Source: Streptomyces mayonensis (lineage in GTDB: Bacteria; Actinomycetota; Actinomycetes; Streptomycetales; Streptomycetaceae). From it: 64,000 nucleotides of DNA. Below, piece after piece: positions 34,860 through 42,988 of the stretch. Position 1 is the first letter of the stretch, and each line of letters starts with the position of its first letter. The stretch lies in NCBI RefSeq assembly GCF_018982965.1, contig NZ_JACBYP010000005.1, positions 62,001 through 126,000 on the forward strand, read 5' to 3'. Made by a program: the position numbers and the translations under genes. The notes beneath the pieces are model-generated. The model made no database searches and had not been told where the DNA came from. It was given only the letters and a program-made list of their open reading frames with translations.

Positions 34860-37402
34860 CCGGCGGCCTGCCTTTCTGCTGTCGCTGGGTGGGGGGCCGG
34901 TGCGGGCCGGCCCACCGCGCGGAGGGTGAGCACCATGGTGAGGCCGCCGCCGGGTGTGTCCTCGGCGTTCAGCGTGCCGCCCATCGCCTCGGCGAAGCCC
35001 CGGGCCACGGCCAGTCCGAGCCCGACCCCGGCTCCGCGCGGGGCGTCGCCGTACCGCTGGAAGGGCTCGAAGATACGGTCCTTGGCCTCGTCGGGCACGC
35101 CCGGCCCCCGGTCGACGACCCGTACCTCCACGCGGTCCGCGAGGGCGCTGGCGGCGACCAGGACGGTCCGGCCGGCCGGACTGTACTTGACGGCGTTCTC
35201 CACCAGGTTGGCCATCGCCCGCTCCAGGAGCCCGGCGTCCACGGCGACCATGGGCAGCGTCTCCGGGATGTCCAGCTCCGCGCTCCCCTCGGGCACCCCG
35301 CCGAGCGCCATCGGCGCCACCTCGTCGACGTCGATCTCGCGGATCAGCGGCGTGACCGTGCCGGTCTGCAGGCGGGACATGTCGAGCAGGTTGCCCACGA
35401 GGTGGTCGAGGCGGTCGGCGCCCTCCTCGATGCCCTCCAGCAGCTCGGCCTGGTCCTCCTCCGACCACGCCACGTCGTCGGACCTGAGGCTCGTCACCGC
35501 CGCCTTGATGCCGGCCAGCGGCGTGCGCAGGTCGTGGCTGACCGCGGCGAGCAGCGCGGTGCGGATGCGGTTGCCCTCGGCCAGGGCGCGGGCCCGGTCG
35601 GCCTCCTCGCGCAGGCGGCGCCGGTCCAGTACGACCGCTGCCTGGACGGCGAAGGCGGCCAGGACCCGGCGGTCCTCGGCGGGCAGGACGCGGCCGGTCA
35701 GCGCGAGGGCCATGTGGTCGCCGACCGGCATGTCCACGTCGGCGTCCTCCGGGCGCTCCACGGGCGGACCCGACCCCGCGCGGCCCGCGCAGGTCCAGGG
35801 CGCCACGTCGCCCTCCCGCTCCAGCAGGGCGGCCGATTCCATGCCGAAGGTCTCGCGCACACGTTCCAGGAGCGTCTCAAGGCTGGTCTCGCCGCGCAGC
35901 ACGTCACCGGCCAGGAAGGAGAGGATCTCCGACTCGGCGCGCAGCCTGGCCGCCTGGTGGGTGCGGCGGGCGGCGAGGTCGACGACCGAGGCCACGGAGA
36001 GCGCGACACCGACGAATATGGCGAGCGCAAGGATGTTCCGGGGGTCGGCGATGGTGATCCGGTTGACGGGCGGCGTGAAGAACCAGTTCAGCAGCAGCGA
36101 CCCGACGGCGGCCGAGGCGAGCGCCGGGAACAGCCCGCCGAGCAGGGCGGCGGCGACGGTCAGGGCCAGGTACAGCAGCACGTCGTTGGCGAGCCCGAGG
36201 TGTACGGCGCTGAGCAGCAGGGTCAGCAGCACCGGTCCGCCGAGCCCGGTGAACCAGCCCCAGACGATCCGGGAACGCCCGAGCCGCGCTCCCCTGGCCA
36301 CCGGCAGTCCGCGGCCCTTGGCGACCTCCTCGTGGGTCACGATGTGGACGTCCAGGTCGGGCCCGGACTCGCGGGCGACCGTGGCGCCGACGCCGGGGCC
36401 GAAGACGTACTGCCAGGCCTTGCGGCGCGAGGAGCCGAGGACGATCTGGGTGGCGTTGACGCCGCGCGCGAAGTCCAGCAGCGCGGCCGGTATGTCCTCG
36501 CCGAGGACGTGGTGGAAGGTACCGCCGAGGTCCTCCACGAGGGTGCGCTGCACCGCCAGCTCCTTCGGGGAGGCCGAGGTCAGCCCGTCGCTGCGGGCTA
36601 TGTACACGGCCAGCACCTCGCCGCCGGCGCCCTTCTCGGCGAGGCGCGCGGCCCTCCGTATCAGCGTCCGGCCCTCGGGGCCGCCGGTCAGGCCGACCAC
36701 GATGCGTTCGCGCGAGCCCCAGATCTTCGAGACGCGGTGCTCGCTGCGGTACTGCTGGAGGTACTCGTCGGCCCGGTCCGCCACCCACAGCAGCGCCAGC
36801 TCGCGCAGGGCGGTGAGGTTGCCGGGGCGGAAGTAGTTGGACAGGGCCGCGTCGACCTTGTCCGGCTGGTAGATGTTGCCGTGGGCCATGCGGCGGCGCA
36901 GTGCCTGGGGCGACATGTCGACCAGCTCGATCTGGTCCGCGCGCCGCACCACCTCGTCCGGCACGGTCTCCCGCTGCCGTACGCCGGTGATCGACTCCAC
37001 GACGTCACCGAGTGACTCCAGGTGCTGGATGTTGACGGTCGAGACGACGTCGATGCCTGCGGCGAGCAGTTCCTCGACGTCCTGCCAGCGCTTGGCGTTG
37101 CGCACGCCGGGGACGTTGGTGTGGGCCAGTTCGTCCACCAGTGCCACGCGTGGGGCACGGGCCAGGACCGCGTCCAGGTCCAGCTCGGTGAAGACGGCGC
37201 CGCGGTACTCGACCTCCCGGCGCGGCACCTGCTCCAGACCGCGCAGCAGTACCTCGGTGCGGGCGCGGCCGTGGTGCTCGACGAAGGCGACCACGCAGTC
37301 GGTGCCCCGCTCGACGCGCCGGTGCGCCTCGGCCAGCATCGCGTACGTCTTGCCGACGCCGGGTGCCGCACCGAGGTAGATCCGAAGCTTGCCGCGTCCC
37401 AT
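34856..37402 (-). CDS. kdpD: KdpD-type sensor histidine kinase
   Basis: Membrane sensor of 848 residues responding to potassium limitation or turgor. Domains in order: KdpD N-terminal domain with Walker A GAAPGVGKT (residues 11-19) and DELAHTNVPG; a universal-stress-like domain (RIVVGLTGGPEGRTLIRRA, about 230-360); four membrane helices of the DUF4118 type (about 385-490, VLLTLLLSAVHLGLANDVLL); a GAF-like region; HisKA with phosphoacceptor His near residue 621 (AVSHDLRTPLAGIK); and an HATPase domain (NLVENAVKYSPAG, GVGLGLAVARGF). The ATG at 37402 is the first codon of the conserved MGRGKLRIYLG; the ribosome site is weak. It is read before kdpE. Confidence 0.94.
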   Translation of the reverse strand: MGRGKLRIYLGAAPGVGKTYAMLAEAHRRVERGTDCVVAFVEHHGRARTEVLLRGLEQVPRREVEYRGAVFTELDLDAVLARAPRVALVDELAHTNVPGVRNAKRWQDVEELLAAGIDVVSTVNIQHLESLGDVVESITGVRQRETVPDEVVRRADQIELVDMSPQALRRRMAHGNIYQPDKVDAALSNYFRPGNLTALRELALLWVADRADEYLQQYRSEHRVSKIWGSRERIVVGLTGGPEGRTLIRRAARLAEKGAGGEVLAVYIARSDGLTSASPKELAVQRTLVEDLGGTFHHVLGEDIPAALLDFARGVNATQIVLGSSRRKAWQYVFGPGVGATVARESGPDLDVHIVTHEEVAKGRGLPVARGARLGRSRIVWGWFTGLGGPVLLTLLLSAVHLGLANDVLLYLALTVAAALLGGLFPALASAAVGSLLLNWFFTPPVNRITIADPRNILALAIFVGVALSVASVVDLAARRTHQAARLRAESEILSFLAGDVLRGETSLETLLERVRETFGMESAALLEREGDVAPWTCAGRAGSGPPVERPEDADVDMPVGDHMALALTGRVLPAEDRRVLAAFAVQAAVVLDRRRLREEADRARALAEGNRIRTALLAAVSHDLRTPLAGIKAAVTSLRSDDVAWSEEDQAELLEGIEEGADRLDHLVGNLLDMSRLQTGTVTPLIREIDVDEVAPMALGGVPEGSAELDIPETLPMVAVDAGLLERAMANLVENAVKYSPAGRTVLVAASALADRVEVRVVDRGPGVPDEAKDRIFEPFQRYGDAPRGAGVGLGLAVARGFAEAMGGTLNAEDTPGGGLTMVLTLRAVGRPAPAPHPATAERQAAG

Positions 37403-37536
37403 GGCCCCATTGTCTTCCGGTCGGCGCTGAGTGCGCAGCGTCGACCTTACGGCCCACAATCGCGACAAATCGGGGCGGGGGTGTGGATGCCGGTCGTCTT
37501 TGACGGAACTCTGACGCCGGAGTCGGCGCCGCAGCG

Positions 37537-38229
37537 TCACTGCTCGGCGATCTCCCCGTCCCGCAGCTCCAGCACCCGGTCGGCGAGGTCGAGCAGGGTG
37601 GCGTCGTGGGTGGCGACCAGGGCGGTGACCCGTTCGCTGCGTACGACGGCCCGCAGCAGCTCCATCACGGAGTGCCCGGTCTCGGCGTCCAGCTGGCCGG
37701 TGGGCTCGTCGGCGATGAGCAGGGCCGGGTTGTTGGCGAGGGCGCGGGCGACGGCGACGCGCTGCTGCTGGCCGCCGGAGAGCTCGCCGGGCCGCTGGGC
37801 GGCGTGGTCGGCGAGGCCGACGAGGGAGAGCAGCAGGCCGACGCGCTCCTCGCGCTCACGCGGGGCGGCGCGGCGCAGCCGCATCGGCACACCGACGTTC
37901 TCGGCGGCCGTGAGGATCGGGACGAGCCCGAAGGACTGGAAGACGAAGCCGATCCGGTCCCGGCGCAGGGCGAGCAGCCCGTCCTCGTCGAGCCCGGCCA
38001 GGTCCTGGCCGTCGACCTCGATCCGCCCGGCGTCGGGTGCGTCGAGCCCGCCGACGACGTTGAGCAGCGTGGTCTTCCCCGATCCGGACCGACCCTTGAG
38101 GGCGACCAGCTCACCGCGCGGCACCTCGAAGGAGACGCCGCGCAGGGCGTGCACGGCGGCGCCGCCCTGCCCGTACGACTTCCGTACGTCCTCGACGCGC
38201 ACCATCGTCTCGGTGACCACCTGGGCCAT
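37537..38229 (-). CDS. ABC transporter ATP-binding protein, MacB/LolD-type
   Basis: ATPase of 230 residues. It has Walker A (GRSGSGKTTLLN), Q-loop (FVFQSFGLVPILTA), ABC signature (LSGGQQQRVAVARAL), Walker B (ALLIADEPTGQLD) and the H-loop (VTALVATHDATLL). The layout is that of the LolD/MacB subfamily, which normally works with an FtsX-like permease. No permease gene lies next to it: downstream is kdpD and upstream is 440 bases of noncoding sequence. The partner must be encoded elsewhere. ATG at 38229 is chosen by the conserved length. Confidence 0.9.
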   Translation of the reverse strand: MAQVVTETMVRVEDVRKSYGQGGAAVHALRGVSFEVPRGELVALKGRSGSGKTTLLNVVGGLDAPDAGRIEVDGQDLAGLDEDGLLALRRDRIGFVFQSFGLVPILTAAENVGVPMRLRRAAPREREERVGLLLSLVGLADHAAQRPGELSGGQQQRVAVARALANNPALLIADEPTGQLDAETGHSVMELLRAVVRSERVTALVATHDATLLDLADRVLELRDGEIAEQ

Positions 38230-38671
38230 GTGCCCCTCCCCCGCCGTGCGACCGGGCGCCAGTATCACCGGCGGGCACCCGCAGGTTCAACGGCCGGCTC
38301 CGGATCCACCGCGGCGCCGGCCCGCTCCGGGCACCGGCTCCGTGAGCGCGGCGGTCACCTCCGGCGACGGCTGCGGGCGCCCCGCTCTGCCGCGCGGGCC
38401 GCCGACCCGTGGCCGTCCCGTCGTGCCGTCCGGACGCACGGAGGGTTCGCGAAGGGCCCGCGGCGGCGAGGACGCCCGGTGCCTCCACGGCAGCCCCCTT
38501 CGGCCCGTCAGGCAAGAGGCGTCGCCGAGCGGCCGTCGAGCCCCGGCACCCGAAGCGTCTGCCCGCTCCCGGTGCCGCAGAACCCGTGCCTGCGGCGGGC
38601 GCGCGCCCGCCCCCGCGAGCGTGAGCCCACCCCGGGCGGGCGGTCGCGCCTCCCCGGTTTTCCATGACACG
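38230..38671. other. Noncoding stretch upstream of the ABC gene
   Basis: About 440 extremely GC-rich bases with no gene I can support. Open frames exist on both strands, but their translations are Arg/Pro/Gly-rich and unlike proteins. The promoter of the ABC gene must be here; no box was identifiable. Confidence 0.4.
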
Positions 38672-38702
38672 GAGGGCCGCACCCCTCAGGGGCGCGGCCC
38701 TC
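38672..38702. terminator. GC-rich hairpin, distal one of a tandem pair
   Basis: GAGGGCCGC and GCGGCCCTC make perfect 9-bp arms; inside them CCCC and GGGG can pair further. It follows the larger hairpin at 38713 in the direction of the DUF3710 transcript. Confidence 0.65.
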
Positions 38703-38712
38703 GTCGCGTGCG

Positions 38713-38767
38713 TCCGTACGTCTTCGGGTACGTATCGCCTTCGGATACGTACCCGAAGACGTACGGA
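38713..38767. terminator. Very long perfect hairpin after the DUF3710 gene
   Basis: A perfect inverted repeat with 24-bp arms (38713-38736 and 38744-38767; centre GCCTTCG) starts 9 bases after the DUF3710 stop codon. The arms contain CCGTACGTCTTCGGGTACG. Its position indicates transcription termination or 3'-end protection of the thioesterase-dut-DUF3710 operon. Confidence 0.8.
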
Positions 38768-38775
38768 GTCGTTGC

Positions 38776-39528
38776 CTAGCGGACTTCGGTGATCTCCGGT
38801 CCGCGCTGGAGCTGGCCCATGCCTCCGGCGAAGCGGGAGCCCTCCTCCTGCTGGACGCCCTCGGGAACCATCTGCGCGTCGTTCGGCAGCTTGAGGACGA
38901 GGGGGTCGCGCGGGGCCATCGGGCCGTCGCCGCGGACCACGACCGTGTCCCGGAAGATCTGCTCCAGCAGACCCGCGGCCTGCGGCTGCACCGCACCCTG
39001 GCCGGAGATCACTCCGCGCAGGAACCAGCGCGGCCCGTCCACGCCGACGAACCGCACGACCTGGAAGCCGCCGGTGCCGTCCGGCAGCTGGACCGGCACC
39101 TGGGCCCGCAGCTCCCAGCCCAGCGGGCCCTCGACCTCGTCGATGATGCCGCCCTGCTGGGTGATGCCGGAGGCGATCTCCTCGCGCACCTCGCCCCAGA
39201 TGCCCTCGCGCTTGGGCGCGGCGAAACCCTGGAGCTGGATGGCGCTGTCGCGCAGGACGACGGTCGCGGCGACGATCGCGTCGCCCGCGACCTCCACCCG
39301 CAGTTCCATGCCGTCGACACCGGGGACGAACAGGCCGCCCAGGTCCACCCGGCCCTCGGCGGGGTCGCGGACCTCGCTGCTGTCCCAGGGTCCGTCGGGG
39401 CGCGGCTCGGGCTCGAGCCGCACGCGTTCGCGCTCCTCGTCCGCCTCGGTGTCGACGCTGTCGACGACCTGCTCGGTCTCGCCGGCCGCGTCCTCGGCGG
39501 CATCCATCTTCTTGCGACGTCCGAACAC
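38776..39528 (-). CDS. DUF3710 protein
   Basis: Cytosolic protein of 250 residues of the actinobacterial DUF3710 family, function unknown. A charged N-terminus (VFGRRKKMDAAEDAAGETEQ) leads to a beta-rich conserved core (RVDLGGLFVPGVDGMELRVE, WGEVREEIASGI, GWELRAQVPVQLPDG, RFVGVDGPRWFLRGVISG). GTG at 39528 follows AAGGA and lies one base after the dut stop, so the genes are one operon; dut and DUF3710 are neighbours in M. tuberculosis too (Rv2697c-Rv2696c). Confidence 0.88.
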   Translation of the reverse strand: MFGRRKKMDAAEDAAGETEQVVDSVDTEADEERERVRLEPEPRPDGPWDSSEVRDPAEGRVDLGGLFVPGVDGMELRVEVAGDAIVAATVVLRDSAIQLQGFAAPKREGIWGEVREEIASGITQQGGIIDEVEGPLGWELRAQVPVQLPDGTGGFQVVRFVGVDGPRWFLRGVISGQGAVQPQAAGLLEQIFRDTVVVRGDGPMAPRDPLVLKLPNDAQMVPEGVQQEEGSRFAGGMGQLQRGPEITEVR

Positions 39529-39529
39529 G

Positions 39530-40081
39530 TCACTGTCCTTCCCGGTCGGATACGACCGAAGCGTATCGATTCCCACCCGTCGGGCCGCCCTCGGCGACCT
39601 GACCGCTTGTGCCGCTTGCACGGTCCCATCCGGCGTGGCCGCCGGTGGACCCGAAGCCCCCCTCGGCCCGCGCCGAGTCGGGAAGTTCCGCGACCTGACG
39701 GAAGCGGACCCTCTCGACCTGCTGGACGACCAGTTGGGCAATCCGGTCGAAGCGCTCGAACCGCACGCTCTCGCGCGGGTCGAGATTCACCACGATCACC
39801 TTGATCTCCCCACGGTACCCGGCATCAATCGTCCCCGGGGCATTCACGAGGGCGACGCCGCAGCGCGCGGCCAGTCCGGAACGTGGGTGCACGAAGGCCG
39901 CGTACCCCTCGGGCAGCGCCACAGACACACCGGTGGGCAGTACGGCGCGTTCGCCGGGTGCCAGCTCGCAGCCGACAGTGGTGCACAGGTCGGCGCCCGC
40001 GTCCCCGGGCTGCGCGTACGCCGGGAGCGGTACGTCGGGGTCGACGCACCGGATCAGGACCTCGAGACCGGCGTCGCTCAC
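39530..40081 (-). CDS. dut: Deoxyuridine 5'-triphosphate nucleotidohydrolase (dUTPase)
   Basis: Trimeric enzyme of 183 residues that hydrolyses dUTP to dUMP and pyrophosphate, keeping uracil out of DNA and feeding dTMP synthesis. All five motifs are visible: PGDAGADL, PRSGLA, GTIDAGYRGEIKV (with the catalytic Asp), RIAQLV and the P-loop-like C-terminal arm GGFGSTG. A tail of about 30 residues follows, slightly longer than usual. The GTG at 40081 overlaps the stop of the thioesterase gene, and DUF3710 follows in the same operon. Confidence 0.96.
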   Translation of the reverse strand: MSDAGLEVLIRCVDPDVPLPAYAQPGDAGADLCTTVGCELAPGERAVLPTGVSVALPEGYAAFVHPRSGLAARCGVALVNAPGTIDAGYRGEIKVIVVNLDPRESVRFERFDRIAQLVVQQVERVRFRQVAELPDSARAEGGFGSTGGHAGWDRASGTSGQVAEGGPTGGNRYASVVSDREGQ

Positions 40082-40662
40082 GGGTTCACCTCGAAGGCGC
40101 GGGCCCGGCGGACCTGGTCGGGGTCGTCCATGGCGGCACGGATATCCTCGTCGCGCCCGTTCTCGACGAAGTGATCGACCTTGACCTCGACGAACAGGGC
40201 GTCCGCGCGGACGGCCACGGGGCCTTCGGGGCCGCCGATCCGGCCGGTGGCGGTGGAGTAGATCTTCCGGCCGGCGACCGCCGTCACCTCGGCCTCCAGG
40301 TACAGCGTCGTGTCCACGGGCACCGGCAGCCGGAAGTCGGTCTCCAGCCGTCCGGTCACCGCGATCGTGCGCAGCAGCCAGTTCAACGAGCCGAGGGTCT
40401 CGTCCAGGGCGCTCGCCAGCACACCGCCGTGCGCCAGGCCGGGGGCGCCCTGGTGGGCGGGGCGCACGGTGAACTCGGCGGTGATCGACACGCCTTCACC
40501 GGCCCGCGCCTGGAGGTGCAGTCCGTGCGGCTGGTCGCCTCCGCAGCCGAAGCACTGGCCGTAATGGGCGCCGAGCAGCTCGCCGGGGGCGGGCGCCTCG
40601 GGGTGCCGTACGGGTTTCACGGCGTCGGCAGGGGGCTGGAGACCTGGGGAAGTACCACTCAC
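40078..40662 (-). CDS. PaaI-family hotdog thioesterase
   Basis: Protein of 194 residues with the hotdog fold of PaaI-like acyl-CoA thioesterases. The core is HQGAPGLAHGGVLASALDET, in which an Asn/Asp-Gly-Gly loop and the following acidic residue are catalytic in relatives. The preceding CFGCGGDQPHGLHLQ adds two cysteines spaced as CxxC, common in this actinobacterial subfamily. The substrate is unknown. Overlap with dut (GTGA) shows translational coupling. The ATG at 40662 is the first in-frame start. Confidence 0.87.
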   Translation of the reverse strand: MSGTSPGLQPPADAVKPVRHPEAPAPGELLGAHYGQCFGCGGDQPHGLHLQARAGEGVSITAEFTVRPAHQGAPGLAHGGVLASALDETLGSLNWLLRTIAVTGRLETDFRLPVPVDTTLYLEAEVTAVAGRKIYSTATGRIGGPEGPVAVRADALFVEVKVDHFVENGRDEDIRAAMDDPDQVRRARAFEVNP

Positions 40663-40719
40663 AGGCGCAGACCTTACCCGCGCGTCGGCCGATCACCGAT
40701 ACCGTGCCAAGCTTGGTCC

Positions 40720-41184
40720 ATGCAGCTCTCCACGGCCCCGTACGAAGAACGCCTCACCGCGCCCCGTTCCTGGTGGCTGGTCTCCTTCCTCGTGGGGCTC
40801 GCGTTCGCGCTGATCCTGCTGCCCCTCGGCACGCTGCCCATGCTGGGCGGCCTGGCGGGCGGTACGGCGGTGGCGGCCGTGGCGGCCAGTTCGTACGGCG
40901 CGGTGCGCATCCGCGTGGTGGGCGACTCGCTGATCGCGGGCGAGGCGAAGGTGCCGGTCACGGCGCTGGGCGAGGCGGAGATCCTCGATCCGGAGGAGGC
41001 CCGCGCCTGGCGTACGTACAAGGCCGACACCCGGGCGTTCCTGCTGCTGCGCGCCTACATCCCGCGGGCCGTGCGCGTGGTGGTCACCGATCCGCAGGAC
41101 CCGACTCCCTACCTGTACCTGTCGACGCGCGAGCCGGAGCGGCTGATCGAGGCGCTGACGGCGGCGAAGGCGGCGGCCGCGTAA
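40720..41184 (+). CDS. DUF3093 membrane protein
   Basis: Protein of 154 residues of the actinobacterial DUF3093 family. Two adjacent membrane helices (WWLVSFLVGLAFALILLPLG and LAGGTAVAAVAASSYGAV) are followed by a small cytoplasmic beta-domain (IRVVGDSLIAGEAKVPVTAL, YIPRAVRVVVTDPQDPTPYL). Function unknown. It is divergent from the thioesterase-dut operon, as Rv2698 is from dut in M. tuberculosis. Confidence 0.87.
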   Translation: MQLSTAPYEERLTAPRSWWLVSFLVGLAFALILLPLGTLPMLGGLAGGTAVAAVAASSYGAVRIRVVGDSLIAGEAKVPVTALGEAEILDPEEARAWRTYKADTRAFLLLRAYIPRAVRVVVTDPQDPTPYLYLSTREPERLIEALTAAKAAAA

Positions 41185-41248
41185 CGGGGGACCGGACGCA
41201 GCGGGGCGGGCGGGTCAGCGGTCTTCTTTGCCGAAGCTTTCCCGGGGA

Positions 41249-41267
41249 CCGACCGGAGACCGGTCGG
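41249..41267. terminator. Hairpin between convergent genes
   Basis: CCGACCGG and CCGGTCGG form perfect 8-bp arms around AGA, and flanking GAAGCT and AGCTTC can extend the stem base. It separates the DUF3093 gene from the convergent hypothetical gene. Confidence 0.7.
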
Positions 41268-41271
41268 GGAC

Positions 41272-42270
41272 CTAGCTTCTCCGAGGACCGGGACCGGGAC
41301 CGGGACCGGGGCCGAGACCGGGGCGGGGGCCTCTCCCGGGGCCGGGGCTCGTCCCGTGGCCGCTTCCGGTCTCCTCGGTGATCTCGCCCATCTCCAGGGC
41401 GTACTGCGGCTTCTCCAGGGCGGGAAGGTCCGCCAGAGCGCTCCAGGCGACCTGCCGCTTGCGCAGGTCGGTGCGGATCCTGGCGGCCAGCTTGCCGGTG
41501 TCGCGGCGGTTCATGACGGCACCCACGGCGGCGCCCACCATGAAGGGCATCAGGTTCGGCAGGTTGCGCACCATGCGCTTCATGATCTGCTGGCGCAGCT
41601 GGCGCTTCATGTGGCTGTTCATCGCCGAGCCGACGGTCGACGGCTTGGACACGTCGACACCGCGTTCGTCCGACCAGGAGTTCAGGTACGCGGTGCTGCG
41701 CCGGGCGAGATTTCCCGGCGGGCGTACGCCGTAGACCTCGTGGAGTTCGGCGATCAGCTTGAGCTCGATCGCCGCGACGCCGGTGACCTCGGCGGCCAGT
41801 TCCGTGGGCATCGCGGGCGGTACGGGCATCATCGCGGCCGCTCCGATCCCGGCTCCCACGGTCGCGGTGCCCCGGGTCGCGCCGGCCACGAGCCGGTCGG
41901 CGAGTTCCTCGGGTCCGAGGCCGGGGAACTGCCTGCGGAGCGTCGCCAGGTCGCGTACGGGCACGCGCGGTGCCAGTTCGATGATCCGGTCGGCGAGGTG
42001 GGCCAGGGCCGCTCTGGCCCGGGCGCCGCCGTTGCGGACGCCCTGTCCGGCCTTGTGCCGGAACGCCGCTGCCCTGCGCCGGGCAGCGGGTGCCGGCGGC
42101 TGTGCGGTCGCCGGGAGGTCACTCCGGCCGACCACTGGTTCGAGCGGGGCCGTCCCCGTGTCGGTCGGGCCCCGCTCGTCGTCACGCGCGCTGTACGGAC
42201 CGCCCTGCGGCCCTTGGTCCGCTCCCCGCCGGGGGAAGCGGCGCTTCCAGGGAGGGGTCGAGCCAGTCAC
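41272..42270 (-). CDS. Conserved hypothetical protein with Pro-Gly tail
   Basis: Protein of 332 residues of unknown function. An Arg/Pro-rich N-terminal 80 residues precede a helical core with a conserved-looking stretch LADRIIELAPRVPVRDLATL, a Gly/Ala-rich hydrophobic part (ATVGAGIGAAAMMPVPPAMP), and a basic helical segment (MKRQLRQQIMKRMVRNLPNL) before another short hydrophobic helix. It ends in a low-complexity Gly-Pro tail encoded by a GGGACC tandem repeat near 41284-41310. The hydrophobic parts suggest membrane association. The DUF4193 gene lies 13 bases upstream, so both are probably co-transcribed. Confidence 0.75.
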   Translation of the reverse strand: MTGSTPPWKRRFPRRGADQGPQGGPYSARDDERGPTDTGTAPLEPVVGRSDLPATAQPPAPAARRRAAAFRHKAGQGVRNGGARARAALAHLADRIIELAPRVPVRDLATLRRQFPGLGPEELADRLVAGATRGTATVGAGIGAAAMMPVPPAMPTELAAEVTGVAAIELKLIAELHEVYGVRPPGNLARRSTAYLNSWSDERGVDVSKPSTVGSAMNSHMKRQLRQQIMKRMVRNLPNLMPFMVGAAVGAVMNRRDTGKLAARIRTDLRKRQVAWSALADLPALEKPQYALEMGEITEETGSGHGTSPGPGRGPRPGLGPGPGPGPGPRRS

Positions 42271-42283
42271 GGCCGACCCCGCC

Positions 42284-42580
42284 TCAGTCGCAGTCGCGGC
42301 AGATCGGCTGACCGTTCTTCTCCCGGGCCAGCTGGCTGCGGTGGTGCACCAGGAAGCAGCTCATGCAGGTGAACTCGTCCTGCTGCTTCGGCAGTACACG
42401 GACCGCCAGCTCCTCGTTGGAGAGGTCGGCTCCGGGCAGTTCGAGGCCTTCCGCGGCCTCGAACTCGTCGACGTCGACGGCCGAGGCGGACTTGTCGTTC
42501 CGCCGGGCCTTCAGCTCTTCGAGGCTGTCCGAGTCGACGTCGTCGTCGGTCTTGCGTGGAGTGTCGTAATCGGTTGCCAT
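42284..42580 (-). CDS. DUF4193 zinc-ribbon protein
   Basis: Small acidic protein of 98 residues of the actinobacterial DUF4193 family. The first 60 residues are rich in Asp and Glu. The C-terminal part contains a zinc-ribbon pair, FTCMSCFLVHHRSQL and PICRDCD, at the very end. Function unknown; M. tuberculosis Rv2699c is the counterpart. The ATG at 42580 follows GGGGGAGAG. Confidence 0.92.
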   Translation of the reverse strand: MATDYDTPRKTDDDVDSDSLEELKARRNDKSASAVDVDEFEAAEGLELPGADLSNEELAVRVLPKQQDEFTCMSCFLVHHRSQLAREKNGQPICRDCD

Positions 42581-42988
42581 GGTCGCTCTCCCCCTCTGGG
42601 TGTCTGCGGTGTCTTCAGCGCACGTAACGCGTGAGAGGCCGGACTTGTGCCCGACCTGAGGCGGAGATTTTGCCTCACATCAAGGTCTGTTACTCAATCG
42701 ACACCCAACCGGACTCCTCATGAGTGATCGGCTTGGATGGCGATGGGGACCGTACACGGTCGTAATACCGCACTTCAAAGGCGTCTCACCGTGTACTTCC
42801 CGTGATCAGGACCCCTGAAAACCGGGATTTTCCCGGCTTTCCGACAGGGTGCATGATCACGGAGAGTGGATGACGAGAAAGCCTCCGCTGTGATCGATCA
42901 CACAGGCGATGCCCGGGCCGATGGCCTGGGAATTCCGCTAAAAGCGAACATTCCTGGGCCTCGAACAAGGGATGTCGAGGTCATGATC
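42581..42988. promoter_or_regulatory. Palindrome-rich intergenic region between DUF4193 and cutS
   Basis: No gene is supported. Three symmetric elements occur within 100 bases: CCGTGATCA (42800-42808) paired with TGATCACGG (42854-42862); the 15-bp palindrome CCGGGATTTTCCCGG (42822-42836); and the perfect palindrome TGTGATCGATCACA (42889-42902). They lie 3' of cutS and 5' of the DUF4193 gene and may be protein-binding sites or RNA hairpins. Confidence 0.6.

Noticed and set aside
38287..38682. Minus-strand open frame of 131 codons upstream of the ABC gene
   Set aside because: Composition is Arg/Pro/Gly-rich with no ribosome site or motif; it also runs into the terminator hairpin.
42889..42902. 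CRP/GlxR-type binding site at TGTGATCGATCACA
   Set aside because: The half-sites fit, but the spacer is four bases and the known consensus needs six, so it is kept only as an unassigned palindrome.
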